DNA of 64,000 nt from G965261055 sp965261055 [NCBI: Fibrobacteria bacterium] (GCA_965261055.1 OZ253440.1:1302001-1366000), one strand, 5' to 3'; positions 17,485-27,257 are shown, numbered from the stretch's first letter. Numbers and translations: made by a program. Notes: generated from the sequence alone by a model not told the origin.

Positions 17485-18567
17485 ATGAAAAACCAACTCA
17501 ATGATAAATACATTTGTATATATGGCAGTCATAAAACAGGAGATCTTAGAAATCAAGTTATTAAAAACTTAATTCAAAGAAATAACTACAGTATTATTAC
17601 TTGTCATTCTCAAATTATATTTCCATTTCGATATTTTCATCTTCTTTTTTTATTTCTTAAACAAATACATAAGATATATCTGGTTTTCGTCATGGGAAGT
17701 GGTCATCGTTTGGTTCCCTTGTTGAAATTATTTTGTTTACTTTTTAATAAAAAAATCATCTTTGATCCTTATATTTCAAGATACAATACACGCATAGAGG
17801 ATAGAAAACTTTATTCTAAAAATCACCTACAAGCTTTAATTTGTAAATGGCAAGATTGGTCATCTTGTGTTTTTTCTGATTATTTAATTTTCGATACACA
17901 AGAACATCAACAGTATTTTTTCTCGCGATATAATTTAAAAAAACCATATTCAATTATACCTATATCTGTTGACGAAAATATTTTTTTACCAATTAAACAA
18001 TACAAAATAAAAAACCCTTTACAGGTTCTCTTCTATGGTACTTACATTCCATTACATGGTATAGAACATATTTTAAAAACGATTGCCGAAATAAAGAGTA
18101 AATCAACTATGCAATTTACACTCATTGGTTCAGGACAAACCTTTAAACAAATGCAAGCCTTAGCTAAAAAATTAACTCTTTCACCCTCTATTTTTCATAA
18201 AGAAATTGCAATAAAAAATCTTGTAAATAAAATTAATCATTCTGATATTTGCTTAGGTATTTTTGATGATGGAATAAAAGCCTCACAAGTTGTTCCTAAT
18301 AAAGTGGTTCAATATGCCGCTTTAGGGAAATGTATTATCACAAGAGAGTCAGATTCAGTTAAAACATATTTTCATCATAACAAAAATATCATATTTGTTC
18401 CTCCTGCAAACTCCGAAGCAATGACCCAAACTTTACTAGAACTAGAAAAAAATATCTCTAAGATAAATGATATCGGCAAAAATGCTGGTCAAGTTTTTCA
18501 AAATAATTTTTCAGAGAAGGTCTTACTTAATAAGATGAGTTCAGTTCTTAAATATTTTAAAATCTAG
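17485..18567 (+). CDS. glycosyltransferase (GT-B, family 4-like)
   Basis: A 360-residue GT-B-fold enzyme. The N-terminal acceptor domain contains a hydrophobic patch (about 45-70, 75-95). The C-terminal domain has VLFYGTYIPLHGIEHIL (about 180), a typical sugar-nucleotide domain entry, and the late segment VVPNKVVQYAALGKCIITRES where family members place the donor-binding E or K residues. Final donor-site glutamate of the EX7E type is not clear. It follows the rfbC relic and probably adds a sugar to the O-antigen or capsule. Donor and acceptor cannot be predicted. Confidence 0.85.
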   Translation: MKNQLNDKYICIYGSHKTGDLRNQVIKNLIQRNNYSIITCHSQIIFPFRYFHLLFLFLKQIHKIYLVFVMGSGHRLVPLLKLFCLLFNKKIIFDPYISRYNTRIEDRKLYSKNHLQALICKWQDWSSCVFSDYLIFDTQEHQQYFFSRYNLKKPYSIIPISVDENIFLPIKQYKIKNPLQVLFYGTYIPLHGIEHILKTIAEIKSKSTMQFTLIGSGQTFKQMQALAKKLTLSPSIFHKEIAIKNLVNKINHSDICLGIFDDGIKASQVVPNKVVQYAALGKCIITRESDSVKTYFHHNKNIIFVPPANSEAMTQTLLELEKNISKINDIGKNAGQVFQNNFSEKVLLNKMSSVLKYFKI

Positions 18568-18797
18568 TATTAAATATTTAATCATTCTTCTTATGGTTAC
18601 AAAATTTACATTCTGTATCTTATTGGATTAGTGGCTTCTTTTGTTATTTGGTGTTTCAATCGTTAGTTGGCCAAATATTCGGTTTTTTCATCATTAAAGG
18701 TAACAAAAGTATAGGTGCGATTGGATGCTGAGGCTTATTGAAGTGTAATGGTGATTATACTGTGTTGTGTATTCGTGTTGCTAATCATTATTTTTGT

Positions 18798-19129
18798 TTA
18801 TTTTATTAAGTTAATTGGTATTAGGATACTTGTTACCAAATCTAATGGACAATTATTTCCTGTAGTTTTCACATTAAATAACGGTGATCTTGCTATGGCA
18901 TCATTACCTCTTAAGGCAATAACTTGGTAATTATTTCCTTTAGATATGCGATGTTCAAATATCAGTGTATTAACAAATTTTTCTTCAAATAAGTAGTATC
19001 TGTAATAGAAATACTATTAAAGGTGCGATTTTTTATTTTCAGAAAGATTACAACATCACTAGAATTAATTGTGTCATTTAAAGAAATAGATATAGAGGAA
19101 ACAACACCAACCATCACTATTACAAACAT
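18798..19129 (-). pseudogene. decayed exported beta-sandwich-like protein
   Basis: From ATG 19129 the frame encodes a hydrophobic start (MFVIVMVGVVSSISISLND) and stops at 18962. A one-base shift near codon 48 restores a continuous frame (EEKFVNTLIFEHRISKGNN, then VIALRGNDAIARSPLFNV) to a stop at 18798. The alternating pattern with G-x-x-Y and a terminal S-x-x-F-x-V resembles Ig-like domains of surface proteins of the Ser/Thr-rich Kre9/KNH type. This is a weak comparison by eye. Confidence 0.45.
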
Positions 19130-19227
19130 TATAATATGAGAAAAATATTAGAGCTAAAAAATAATTTTAATAACATTGCATCATCTTCCTTCTTTGACCT
19201 TCGTTTAGTTGTGTTTCAAAACAAGTA

Positions 19228-19600
19228 TTAGCATTTTTTTTCTAGAATATTTTTAATCCAAGAAACTTTAGTATTAATATAAGTCGCTCTGACTTTCCCT
19301 TCTCTGGCTGTAAAACGTTTATTTAGATTACCATAAAAGGATATTTTGCAATATCTTTCAATTCAAACAATCAAAACTAGAGTATACAGAAGTTACTGCA
19401 ATATTAAAACTATCTTTTTGTATCCATGGACCATCAAAATCACCAGCACATGTTCTGTATCCATATGCTCGATCTACAATTTGGTACGATCTAAATCAAT
19501 TTATATAAACTTTTTTATGTCTGAACACTCTCCCACTAGTATTAGCAGAATAAGAATCATATTCGTTATCTCAAATTATATTACAACGGACATTATCCAT
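19228..19600 (-). pseudogene. unidentified decayed gene
   Basis: An ATG at 19600 opens a frame that keeps protein-like composition (segments YSANTSGRVFRHKKVYIN, FRSYQIVDRAYGYRTC and GDFDGPWIQKDSFNIAVTSV) but is broken by three in-frame TGA codons, then shifts frame near 19340 into NKRFTAREGKVRATYINTKV before a stop at 19228. I do not recognise the family. Confidence 0.4.
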
Positions 19601-19724
19601 AGTGTCAAACTATAAATAAAATAATATTGATTATCTCATCTATAGATATATTACTCAAATGAATGAGTTATACAAGATGAAAAGCTTTATTTTTCTAGTA
19701 CTTTACAGTTCTTAGATTAAGAGA

Positions 19725-21209
19725 TTATGAAGGATTACTATACTTTATTTTAAATTTCTCTCTTTTTAAGTAAAATAGAAAACAGCAAAATCCAATACAT
19801 GCAATTAAGTACAGTATCCTTTGGTTAAGTGGTGTATTTTGAATAGTAGTAAAGCCTTTTCCTAATGACGCAATAGAAAATATTACAATAAGTATATAGT
19901 TTGTCCAAAGATGTGATTGATAAAATAATGTTTTGGTGATTATTTTAAGAGAAATGAGGGTCAGTATATTGAGTAATAAATAAGATAGTACTGAAGAAAA
20001 TGCGGCTCCGATTAAACCAAAATGAGGAATGAATATGAGATTAAGAATAGTATTACATGTAATCGTAACGACATTAAACCATGTACATAATTGACTTTTC
20101 CCTATACCTAATAAGATTAGGCTATTCTGACTAAAAAATCCATTTAAAAGATTACCAATAAGTAATATAGGTAGAGCTTGGATATTAACTGAGTAATCTT
20201 TCCCAGCTATCATTAAAATTTCCTTAGGAAGAAATAAAGTAAATAAAGCAATAATAATTTGAATAGAAGTTACAAGGTTGACATTATAAGAAAGAATTAT
20301 TTTTAAAGATTTGGAAATTGTGGATCGATTCATTTTACTTACGATTGTCAAAATTACACCATCAAAACTTTGGCGTATTGTTTTTACCCCATTGGATAAA
20401 ATAACCATAATAGCGTAAACAGCCGCTTCTTTGGCATTGAGTAAAAGTAAAACCATCCAAATATCTAACCTTAATAGTAAGCTTGATATGGTGTCTAAAA
20501 AGACAAAAGGAAAAGAGTAGTTAAATAAAATTTTAGGTAGTTTAAAAGAAAACTTCCACGGTCTAAAGCGAAAGAAAAAGATTAAAATATAGAGTGCAGC
20601 TCCTAAGCAATTAGCAAAAGTAAAACCAATAGATAGACTAAGAGTTTTAAAATTTAAAAAGTGAAAAATAATAGCAAAAATAGGAAAGAGAGAAGTTACT
20701 AAGAAATCATTAATCATAACTCTATATTGGGGTTTGCGTAAAGATTCTAACGTTCTAGATCCTATATTTAATATTGTATTTGGAATGATACTTAAAAAAC
20801 AAATGGTGATCACTAATTTTGGTAAAGTTTTCCAAGAAGGTAGAAACGAAAAAATAGGACTATAGATAATGATTAAAGAAATAAAAAAAGTGATGAGAGA
20901 GAAAAAAAAAGAAATATGAATGGAAGAAAACAAAGTTGATGAAAAAGATGTTTGTTTTAATTGTTGTTGAGGAATGAACCAAAGTAATCCCTTATCTAAG
21001 CCAAGACACATGATGCGACTCATCGTTAATACAAATAATTGTAGTGAAATAAATAAACCAAATTCTTCTTGAGAAAAAAATCGACTTAGAGTAATGACTA
21101 AAATTGGTCCAATAATATTTGTTATTAGACCCAAAGAATTAATAATAGAGCCTTTAATGATGTACTTCTTGTCATCATTGATTTGATTAGAATGCGGTGA
21201 GTTGGTCAT
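19725..21209 (-). CDS. Wzx-type polysaccharide flippase (MATE/MOP superfamily)
   Basis: A 494-residue integral membrane protein with about 14 predicted helices and the GSIINSLGLITNIIGP start typical of O-antigen/teichuronic-acid transporters. Family members flip undecaprenyl-linked oligosaccharides across the inner membrane. FFSQEEFGLF near residue 45 and the mid-protein RLDIWMVLLLLNAKEAAVYAI are characteristic. It lies 24 bp downstream of a glycosyltransferase on the same strand. Together with rfbCD this supports a Wzx/Wzy-type O-antigen or capsule pathway, although no Wzy polymerase was seen. Confidence 0.88.
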   Translation of the reverse strand: MTNSPHSNQINDDKKYIIKGSIINSLGLITNIIGPILVITLSRFFSQEEFGLFISLQLFVLTMSRIMCLGLDKGLLWFIPQQQLKQTSFSSTLFSSIHISFFFSLITFFISLIIIYSPIFSFLPSWKTLPKLVITICFLSIIPNTILNIGSRTLESLRKPQYRVMINDFLVTSLFPIFAIIFHFLNFKTLSLSIGFTFANCLGAALYILIFFFRFRPWKFSFKLPKILFNYSFPFVFLDTISSLLLRLDIWMVLLLLNAKEAAVYAIMVILSNGVKTIRQSFDGVILTIVSKMNRSTISKSLKIILSYNVNLVTSIQIIIALFTLFLPKEILMIAGKDYSVNIQALPILLIGNLLNGFFSQNSLILLGIGKSQLCTWFNVVTITCNTILNLIFIPHFGLIGAAFSSVLSYLLLNILTLISLKIITKTLFYQSHLWTNYILIVIFSIASLGKGFTTIQNTPLNQRILYLIACIGFCCFLFYLKREKFKIKYSNPS

Positions 21210-21233
21210 TTTGAATTTAGATTTTCAAATAAT

Positions 21234-22394
21234 TCAAGATTGATAAAGTAGTAAATATTGTTTAGCTACTTTATTCCAAGAATATTGTTCACAAGCCCAT
21301 TTTTTTTGATTTAGAAGTTTATCTAGGTTTATTGGTATGGATAGATGGTTTAAAATTGTTTGATATAATTTTTCTACAGAAATATCTTTGATTTGATTTC
21401 CGTAATTGCCCAAAATTTCACTTAGTGATCCTTGATTAGAGGTGATTAAATTTTGTCCTAATGCTAGAGTTTCAATAGTGGTATTTCCAAAAGATTCTTC
21501 TAAGCTGGGTAGAACCACTAGTTTGACTTTTTGAATTTCTTGTATTAGTTTTTCTCCATAATGCCAAGTTTTCCAAGTTATGGGGTATTTTTTAGTAGCT
21601 TGTAACACTTTATGTTTTAATTTACCTTCACCAAGAATAGTGAGGGGATGGTTTTTTTGTATGTAAGAAGGGAGTTTTTGATAAGATTCTAGTAGGATTT
21701 TAACTCCTTTTTCTTCAGTTAAGCGTCCAAAAAATAAGATACCTTTTTGATTTTTGTAATTGGGGATATCACTTTTTAAAAATAATGGATCTATTCCGTT
21801 ATAGATAATCCGAATGGGATGTTTAGTTTGGATAAAAGGCTTGATTTGTTTTTTCGAAAATTGACTTGTACAGGTAACAATGTCTGCTTTAGACAAGCCT
21901 AGAACTATTGCTAAAATCCGAGGTTGCATTATACCTATTTTAACCCAGGTCCATTTTTTTGACCAGTTTTGATTTGAAATCTTAGGTTTAAAATTAGGAT
22001 AACGATTGGTGTAAATAAATTTTCTTTTCTTTTTTATATAGCCTAATAAGCTACCTTCTCCTCCATTACTGTGGATGATAGTATTAGGAGCACTTAGCTT
22101 CTTTATTTTAAGGAAAAAAGAAAGTCCATTGAGATAGCGAAAAGGAGATGCTCCAGCTTTGATAGCGAAGAAAAAAGTCCATTGAATATCATAATTAGTC
22201 TGTGGAATTTTAATTTTTTCAAAGAGACTTTTTGAATAAACAACACACACTTTTAGACCTAATTTACAAAGCTCTTCTGCAATGGTATGTGTCGATTTTT
22301 GACCTCCACCATGATATTTTGACCAAGGTGAGTAGTCACAAGTCAGGATAACGTCGTAAGTGTTCAAGGGATTTATTTCTGACTTCAATGTCAT
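21234..22394 (-). CDS. glycosyltransferase family 4
   Basis: A 386-residue GT-B enzyme. The N-terminal domain has HGGGQKSTHTIAEEL (about 28), the usual GT4 donor-proximal glycine loop. The C-terminal domain includes LFFGRLTEEKGVKILLE (about 220) and the complete EX7E motif in EESFGNTTIE (about 305) followed by ALGQNLITSNQGSLSEIL. It is the first gene of a pair with the flippase and probably contributes to the same surface glycan. Sugar specificity is unknown. Confidence 0.92.
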   Translation of the reverse strand: MTLKSEINPLNTYDVILTCDYSPWSKYHGGGQKSTHTIAEELCKLGLKVCVVYSKSLFEKIKIPQTNYDIQWTFFFAIKAGASPFRYLNGLSFFLKIKKLSAPNTIIHSNGGEGSLLGYIKKKRKFIYTNRYPNFKPKISNQNWSKKWTWVKIGIMQPRILAIVLGLSKADIVTCTSQFSKKQIKPFIQTKHPIRIIYNGIDPLFLKSDIPNYKNQKGILFFGRLTEEKGVKILLESYQKLPSYIQKNHPLTILGEGKLKHKVLQATKKYPITWKTWHYGEKLIQEIQKVKLVVLPSLEESFGNTTIETLALGQNLITSNQGSLSEILGNYGNQIKDISVEKLYQTILNHLSIPINLDKLLNQKKWACEQYSWNKVAKQYLLLYQS

Positions 22395-22636
22395 CTCCGA
22401 TCAAGTCTAAGGAGTAGAGCTAGTTGTTATTAACTGTTATTAACAAAGTTAAAAAATATAAAGATATTTAATTGAAAAGATGATTTAGTTATCAAAAAAA
22501 TATTAAAGAAAACAGGTTCTAGAATTTGTGCTTTATTATTTAAATCTTTTGGTTTTTATCATTCATGAGTTAATTTATCAGAAGTTAAATGTTAAAAATT
22601 AAAATAATGCTGAAACTTTACTTATTTTAAATAAAG

Positions 22637-22668
22637 TTGCTTTTATTCTATTGTAATAGGTATATTTG
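22637..22668 (+). promoter_or_regulatory. possible acpP promoter
   Basis: TTGCTT at 22637 and TATATTTG at 22661 with an 18-bp spacer between the first hexamer and TATATT. TATATTTG also fits the TAnnTTTG -7 element described for Bacteroidetes. It lies about 35 bp before acpP. The upstream 22395-22636 interval shows nothing else. Confidence 0.35.
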
Positions 22669-22702
22669 TAATCTATTTAATTTTGGAGTTTTTGGAGTAT
22701 AT

Positions 22703-22939
22703 ATGTCAGAAGATTTAGGTAAAGAAATTGCAGAAGTTGCTAGTGATAAGCTAGGTGTTGAAGTAAGTACAGTTAAGCTTGAGTCACGTTTTGTAGAAGA
22801 TTTAGGTGCAGATTCTTTAGATCAAGTTGAGTTAATTATGGCTTTAGAAGACAAATTTGATATTGAAATACCTGATGAAGATGCTGAAAAAATTCTGACT
22901 GTTGAAAACGCAGTTGAATATGTTAAAAACAAACAGTAA
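22703..22939 (+). CDS. acpP: acyl carrier protein
   Basis: A 78-residue acidic four-helix protein with the [10 protein letters not shown] motif, whose serine (about residue 37) takes the phosphopantetheine arm. It carries acyl chains during fatty acid synthesis. The start is ATG 22703, with TTTGGAG 5 bp upstream. In-frame codons further upstream are not ACP-like. fabF, which usually follows acpP, is absent. A decayed rnc follows instead. Confidence 0.97.
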   Translation: MSEDLGKEIAEVASDKLGVEVSTVKLESRFVEDLGADSLDQVELIMALEDKFDIEIPDEDAEKILTVENAVEYVKNKQ

Positions 22940-22972
22940 ATTATAGTCTATAAGAGTTATTTAAGAGTTATT

Positions 22973-23691
22973 TTGCTTTATCTGTTTCAAACAGCTAAAA
23001 ATTGTCTTTATTCTTATAACCAATTGTATTTTGAATTACAGGAAACGATTGGAGATTTTTTTGCCAAAAATTCTTCTTTAGAGCAAGCGTTATCGTATCG
23101 CTCAAGAACTAAAACAAACAAAAAGTCTTTGATGTTACATTTGAATGAAAGATTAGAATGTTAGGGGATACAGTATTGGGTTTGGCTGTGTCTGAAATCA
23201 TATCTTATATTTCCAGAGGAGAGTGATGAAGGTTGTCTTTTTCAAAAAAAAATCAATTTTAGTGAGTTCTAAAATCTTATCTTCTGTTGTGCTGAGTCTA
23301 AATGGACTTTATATCGTTATATAAATGTTAATATGAACGAGATTACTGGGAAAATAAAAGAGAATTTACTGGCAGATGGTTTTGAAGCCTTGTTGGGGAT
23401 GATCTATTTAGATGGAGGTTTAAGACTCTTTCAGAAAATTATTCAAAAAGTGATTTTAGAGCCTATGAATGGCTTTTGTAAACTTGACTTTGTGAAGAGT
23501 TGTCAAAGTTTGGTTATAGTAGCAGGCTCAATCCAAATCTAATTTAATTGATTTTAAAATATTAGAAAGCTTGAGGAGGATCATTGTAAAGTATTTTTTG
23601 TTGGTTTGTTTTTAAATCAAAAGATACACTCTCAGTCTTCTGGATTGTTTTAAAAAAAGCGGATCAAAAAGTGGCACAACAATTTTATTAA
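22973..23691 (+). pseudogene. rnc: ribonuclease III pseudogene
   Basis: RNase III can be followed through at least four breaks. The first block ends SSLEQALSYRS...HLNERLE and hits a TAG. After a one-base shift the signature continues as LGDTVLGLAVSEII, then a TGA. A further block reads EGCLSKKKSILVSSKI in another frame. ENLLADGFEALLGMIYLDGG (from 23333) carries the second catalytic region, and the dsRNA-binding domain tail survives as CKVFFVGLFLNQKIHSQS and KKADQKVAQQFY, the latter ending at 23691. The order acpP-rnc is ancestral in many bacteria. Several independent lesions make a sequencing error unlikely. A working copy elsewhere cannot be excluded. Confidence 0.88.
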
Positions 23692-23711
23692 AATTTACAA
23701 TAAAAATTAAA

Positions 23712-24509
23712 ATGGAATGGAGAATTTTACCTTTTAACTCATATACAGGTGCAGAAAATATGGCAATTGATGAAGCTGTATTTGAAGCACAAGAGAAAAA
23801 AAAATCACCTCCTACAATTCGCTTTTATACTTGGAAAAAGCCCTGTTTGAGCTTGGGGTACTTTCAAAAAGCTTTTAAAGAATTAGATTTAAATCAGGTA
23901 AAGAAAAAATCTATTGATGTGGTTAAGCGTATGACAGGTGGTCGAGTTGTTTTACATATAGATGAATTAACATATAGTGTAAGTGCAACTGTTTCGTTAT
24001 TGTCTTGGTGTAAGACACAACGCTTGTCATACGAATTTATCTCTAAGTCACTTTTGAAAACTCTACAAGGTATGAATTTAGAATTAAATTTAAGTCGTAG
24101 TGATCTAGTAGAACGGTCGGAAAAAAAAACGATGAGCCCTTGCTTTTCCTCTTCTGCTCGTAATGAAGTTGTGTTTGAAAATAAGAAATTAATAGGTTCT
24201 GCTCAAAAAAGGAGTGCCTTTGCTTTTTTGCAGCATGGTTCAATTTTGTGTTCAAATAAAAGTAAAACAGTGATTGATTATTTGAATCTTGTACCAGAAG
24301 ATAGAAACTGTGCAAGATTAGAATTAGCTAAGAAAGCAACTTGTTTAGAAGAAATATTGAATCAACCCATAAATATTTTAGAATTACATGAATTAATATT
24401 TAAGAATTTTTTAAATAACATGGGAATAATAAAATATAAAATTGGAGAATTGACTACTTTTGAAGAAGTAATAGTAAATGAAAAGTTGTCAAAGTCTAGT
24501 TTGTTCTAG
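23712..24509 (+). CDS. lipoate-protein ligase / octanoyltransferase (LplA/LipM family)
   Basis: A 265-residue biotin/lipoate A/B ligase-fold protein. The typical WRILPFNSYTGAENMAIDEA start, RFYTWKKPCLSLGYFQ and the MTGGRVVLHIDELTYS segment (RRTGGR equivalent, about residue 78) are present. A later KKLIGSAQKR (about 160) carries the conserved lysine, followed by LQHGSIL. It attaches lipoate or octanoate to E2 and GcvH proteins. The LipM-like glycine loop and length favour octanoyltransferase, but LplA cannot be separated by eye. It comes 20 bp after the rnc relic. Confidence 0.88.
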   Translation: MEWRILPFNSYTGAENMAIDEAVFEAQEKKKSPPTIRFYTWKKPCLSLGYFQKAFKELDLNQVKKKSIDVVKRMTGGRVVLHIDELTYSVSATVSLLSWCKTQRLSYEFISKSLLKTLQGMNLELNLSRSDLVERSEKKTMSPCFSSSARNEVVFENKKLIGSAQKRSAFAFLQHGSILCSNKSKTVIDYLNLVPEDRNCARLELAKKATCLEEILNQPINILELHELIFKNFLNNMGIIKYKIGELTTFEEVIVNEKLSKSSLF

Positions 24510-24539
24510 TAATAGTAGTTTTTTGAGAGAGGAGAATTT

Positions 24540-26333
24540 ATGTATTTGAAAAAGATATTTGTTTGTCTTTTTGTATTTTTACTCTTGTTTTGTGAAAAAC
24601 AAGAAAATGCGACCAATATAAAAACAGATGTTAGGCAAAGGATTCAAAGACAGAATCCAGTGTTTGGAGAGTTTGATCCACAGTCAAGCAAGAGAGCTAG
24701 TTTGGGTGGGAGTTATACAACTTGGGGTGGAGCTTTTCCAAAATCATTGAATATGTTTTTAGACTATAATTCATTTTCAACCCAAATTACGCAACTTTTA
24801 TTTGAACCTTTATTGACTTTACATAGTACAGAAAATAAGCCTGTTGGAGTTTTAGCAAAATCTTGGAAAGTTTCTGAAGATTTGAAGATATTTCGTTTTA
24901 GATTACAGCCTAATGCTAAATGGAGTGATGGTCATCCAATTACTGCAGAAGATATTCAATTTTATTATGATGTTATAATGAATCCTAAAAATAGAACAAC
25001 TCTATTTAGAGTTGGATTGCGTCGTTTTAATCGACCAGTTATTATTGATGAAAAAACAATTGAAATTGTTGCACATACAAAACATTGGAAAAATTTTTAT
25101 GAGGCAGGTGGGTTTTATGCTTTGCCAAAACATATTTGGGAAGATCAAGACTTTAATAAAATTAATTTTAAGTTTTCTGTTGTTAGTGGTCCATATCAAT
25201 TGAAAGAAGTGAAGCGTGGGCAGAGTTTGCAGTTGGAGCGTCGTTGGAATTGGTGGGGTGATCAAAATTTTTATAACCGTTATAAATACAATTTTAGTAC
25301 GGTTAAGTTTAAGTTTATAGATGATCGAAATAAAGCTTTAGAAGCCTTTAAAAAAGGAATTTTTGATGTTTACCCTATTTATACATCGTCAATTTGGGAA
25401 AAAAAGACAAATTTTTTAGAGGTTCAAAAAAATTGGGTAGTGCGTCAAAAAATACATAATGAACAACCAATTGGTTTTCAAGGTTTTGCAATGAATACAC
25501 AAAAATTTCCTTTTAATGACATTTTAGTTCGTAAAGCTTTACAGCTTTTGTTGAACCGTTCTATTATGAATGAAAAATTAATGTATAATGCTTATACTCT
25601 TTTAAATTCTTATTATCCTGATCTGTATTCAGATATTCAAAACCCTGAAACACCTGTTATAAAATACAATCCAGAATTGGCTAGAAAACTTTTGAAGCAG
25701 TCAGGATGGGTTGTTAATAAAAAAGGTATATTAGAAAAGAATGGTCAAGAATTAAAAATAAATTTTACTGTTTCGTCTCATGATTTAAGACATCTAAATC
25801 TTTACATTGAAGATTTAAAGAAAGTTGGGATAGTGCCTATAATTGAAAAAATGTCATGGGCAACAATTTCTAAAAGAATGGACGATAAGAAGTTTGATTT
25901 GTATTGGTCGTCATGGGGTGCTAGTCGATTAAAAGATCCAGAACAATTGTGGTATTCAGGTCAAGCTAATTTAACCGCTTCTCAAAATTGGACAGGAATT
26001 CAAGATTCTGTGGTAGATTTTCTGATTAAAAAACAAAAGGGTATTTTAGATATTAATCAAAGAAATGATATTTTGAAGAAAATAGATTTGCGTTTAGTTG
26101 AGTTAGCTCCTTATGTCTTATTGTGGCAAGCAAATTATCATCGCGTTTTATATTGGAATAAATTTGGGAAGCCTAAAAATCCTCTAGGGCGTTTTGGAGA
26201 TCCAAACAGTATTATTGAATATTGGTGGAACGATTCTAATCAAAATAAAAAGTTAATAAATAGTCAGAGTACGGGTAGATCACTCAAAAAAAATGCTACT
26301 GATTTACATTATTTATCTCTTCATAAAAATTAA
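24540..26333 (+). CDS. yejA: YejA-like extracellular peptide-binding lipoprotein (SBP family 5)
   Basis: A 597-residue solute-binding protein. The N-terminus is basic and hydrophobic and ends in LLLFC18, a plausible though non-canonical lipobox, so it is probably a lipoprotein. The family-5 core is clear: QLLFEPLLTLHS (about 85), AKSWKVSEDLKIFRFRLQPNAKWSDG and ITAEDIQFYYDVI near 120-145. A GAGAGGAGA ribosome site precedes the ATG. With the YejB- and YejE-like permeases further on it should take up oligopeptides or peptide-like compounds. Ligand is unknown. Confidence 0.9.
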   Translation: MYLKKIFVCLFVFLLLFCEKQENATNIKTDVRQRIQRQNPVFGEFDPQSSKRASLGGSYTTWGGAFPKSLNMFLDYNSFSTQITQLLFEPLLTLHSTENKPVGVLAKSWKVSEDLKIFRFRLQPNAKWSDGHPITAEDIQFYYDVIMNPKNRTTLFRVGLRRFNRPVIIDEKTIEIVAHTKHWKNFYEAGGFYALPKHIWEDQDFNKINFKFSVVSGPYQLKEVKRGQSLQLERRWNWWGDQNFYNRYKYNFSTVKFKFIDDRNKALEAFKKGIFDVYPIYTSSIWEKKTNFLEVQKNWVVRQKIHNEQPIGFQGFAMNTQKFPFNDILVRKALQLLLNRSIMNEKLMYNAYTLLNSYYPDLYSDIQNPETPVIKYNPELARKLLKQSGWVVNKKGILEKNGQELKINFTVSSHDLRHLNLYIEDLKKVGIVPIIEKMSWATISKRMDDKKFDLYWSSWGASRLKDPEQLWYSGQANLTASQNWTGIQDSVVDFLIKKQKGILDINQRNDILKKIDLRLVELAPYVLLWQANYHRVLYWNKFGKPKNPLGRFGDPNSIIEYWWNDSNQNKKLINSQSTGRSLKKNATDLHYLSLHKN

Positions 26334-26446
26334 GTTCTTAATTATTAAATACAATTGTACTTTTAATTAGTAGTCAGTAAAGGGTGATTAGAATATCTAA
26401 AAAAGATTACAAAGGTGCTTCTTAACATGTATTATATTTCTTTAAT

Positions 26447-27247
26447 ATGTTATTAAATTTTAAAAAATATGGAGATCGGGGTTCTGTTATATTATTACTA
26501 CACGGACTATTTGGTTCTTCTGCTAATTGGAAAGGATTTATACAATCTTGGAAAAAAAATATTTTTGGGGAATGTCAGATTTTTGCGATTGATTTACCCA
26601 ATCATGGAGAGTCTTTTGGGTTAGAAGAATGGACTTATGCAAATATGGCCAAACAAGTACATGCTTTGATGGAAAATCAAAATTTAACTTCTGTATCTAT
26701 TATCGGCCATTCTATGGGTGGTCGCGTGGCAATGTGGTTATCGTATCTTTATCCTCAATCTGTAAATACTTTGGTTATTTTGGATATAAGTCCGATAGGT
26801 AAACCTTCTATACATCTAAAAACTGTGTTTCAAGGTTTAAATGCAATTAATCTTTTTGAAATAAAAAATAGAGGGGATGCCGAAAAGGTTTTATTGCCTT
26901 TTATAAGTTCTTACCGTACGCGTCAGTTTTTATTAAAAAGTGTAGTTCGAACGAATTCAGAAAAACAGGAAGAGGCAAAGTGGGAATGGAAAATAAACTT
27001 AAAGAACTTAAGTGAAAATCAAAAGTTATTAGAAGAGGGGGTTGCTTCTGATTTTGAATGTAATAAAAAGACTCTGTTTGTTAAAGGCTGTTTGTCAGAT
27101 TACATTATTAATGTAGATTATGTAGCGATACAAGAATATTTCCCAAAATCAGAAATTGTTGAAATTTCAGATTCTGGGCATTGGCTTCACGTAGAAAAGC
27201 CTCAAGGTTTAATGGATCTATTGAACCGTTTTTTTGACTCCTTATAA
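26447..27247 (+). CDS. alpha/beta hydrolase, YbfF-like esterase
   Basis: A 266-residue alpha/beta-hydrolase. The oxyanion-hole motif LLLHGLFGSSANW lies near residue 18, the nucleophile elbow is GHSMGGRVAMWL (serine about 86) and the catalytic histidine is in SDSGHWLHVEKP near the end. It matches YbfF-type esterases by motif pattern. Substrate is unknown. It is inserted between the binding protein and the permeases of a peptide importer and ends 10 bp before the chosen yejB start, so it is probably cotranscribed. Confidence 0.9.
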   Translation: MLLNFKKYGDRGSVILLLHGLFGSSANWKGFIQSWKKNIFGECQIFAIDLPNHGESFGLEEWTYANMAKQVHALMENQNLTSVSIIGHSMGGRVAMWLSYLYPQSVNTLVILDISPIGKPSIHLKTVFQGLNAINLFEIKNRGDAEKVLLPFISSYRTRQFLLKSVVRTNSEKQEEAKWEWKINLKNLSENQKLLEEGVASDFECNKKTLFVKGCLSDYIINVDYVAIQEYFPKSEIVEISDSGHWLHVEKPQGLMDLLNRFFDSL

Positions 27248-27257
27248 GTTTGTTATT

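Larger units (their letters stand above)
18568..19724. other. 1.16-kb gap inside the LPS island, filled with decayed minus-strand frames
   Basis: No intact gene. Two stretches on the minus strand (18798-19129 and 19228-19600) still read as protein once stops and frameshifts are ignored. The rest is AT-rich without readable structure. Confidence 0.6.

Noticed and set aside
19228-19600. Possible TGA-as-tryptophan recoding because three TGA codons interrupt one frame
   Set aside because: TGA is used as a normal stop by intact genes here (rfbC, histidine kinase), and the same stretch also has frameshifts, so decay explains it better.
19346-19615. Plus-strand frame of 89 codons in the LPS-island gap
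   Set aside because: The minus strand of the same stretch reads more like decayed protein. The plus frame has low-complexity, Ile/Ser-rich composition.
24043-24315. Minus-strand frame of 90 codons
   Set aside because: Lies entirely inside the lipoate/octanoate transferase gene on the other strand. No start site or similarity.
25002-25265. Minus-strand frame of 87 codons in the binding-protein gene
   Set aside because: Antisense of a clearly real gene, with no independent support.
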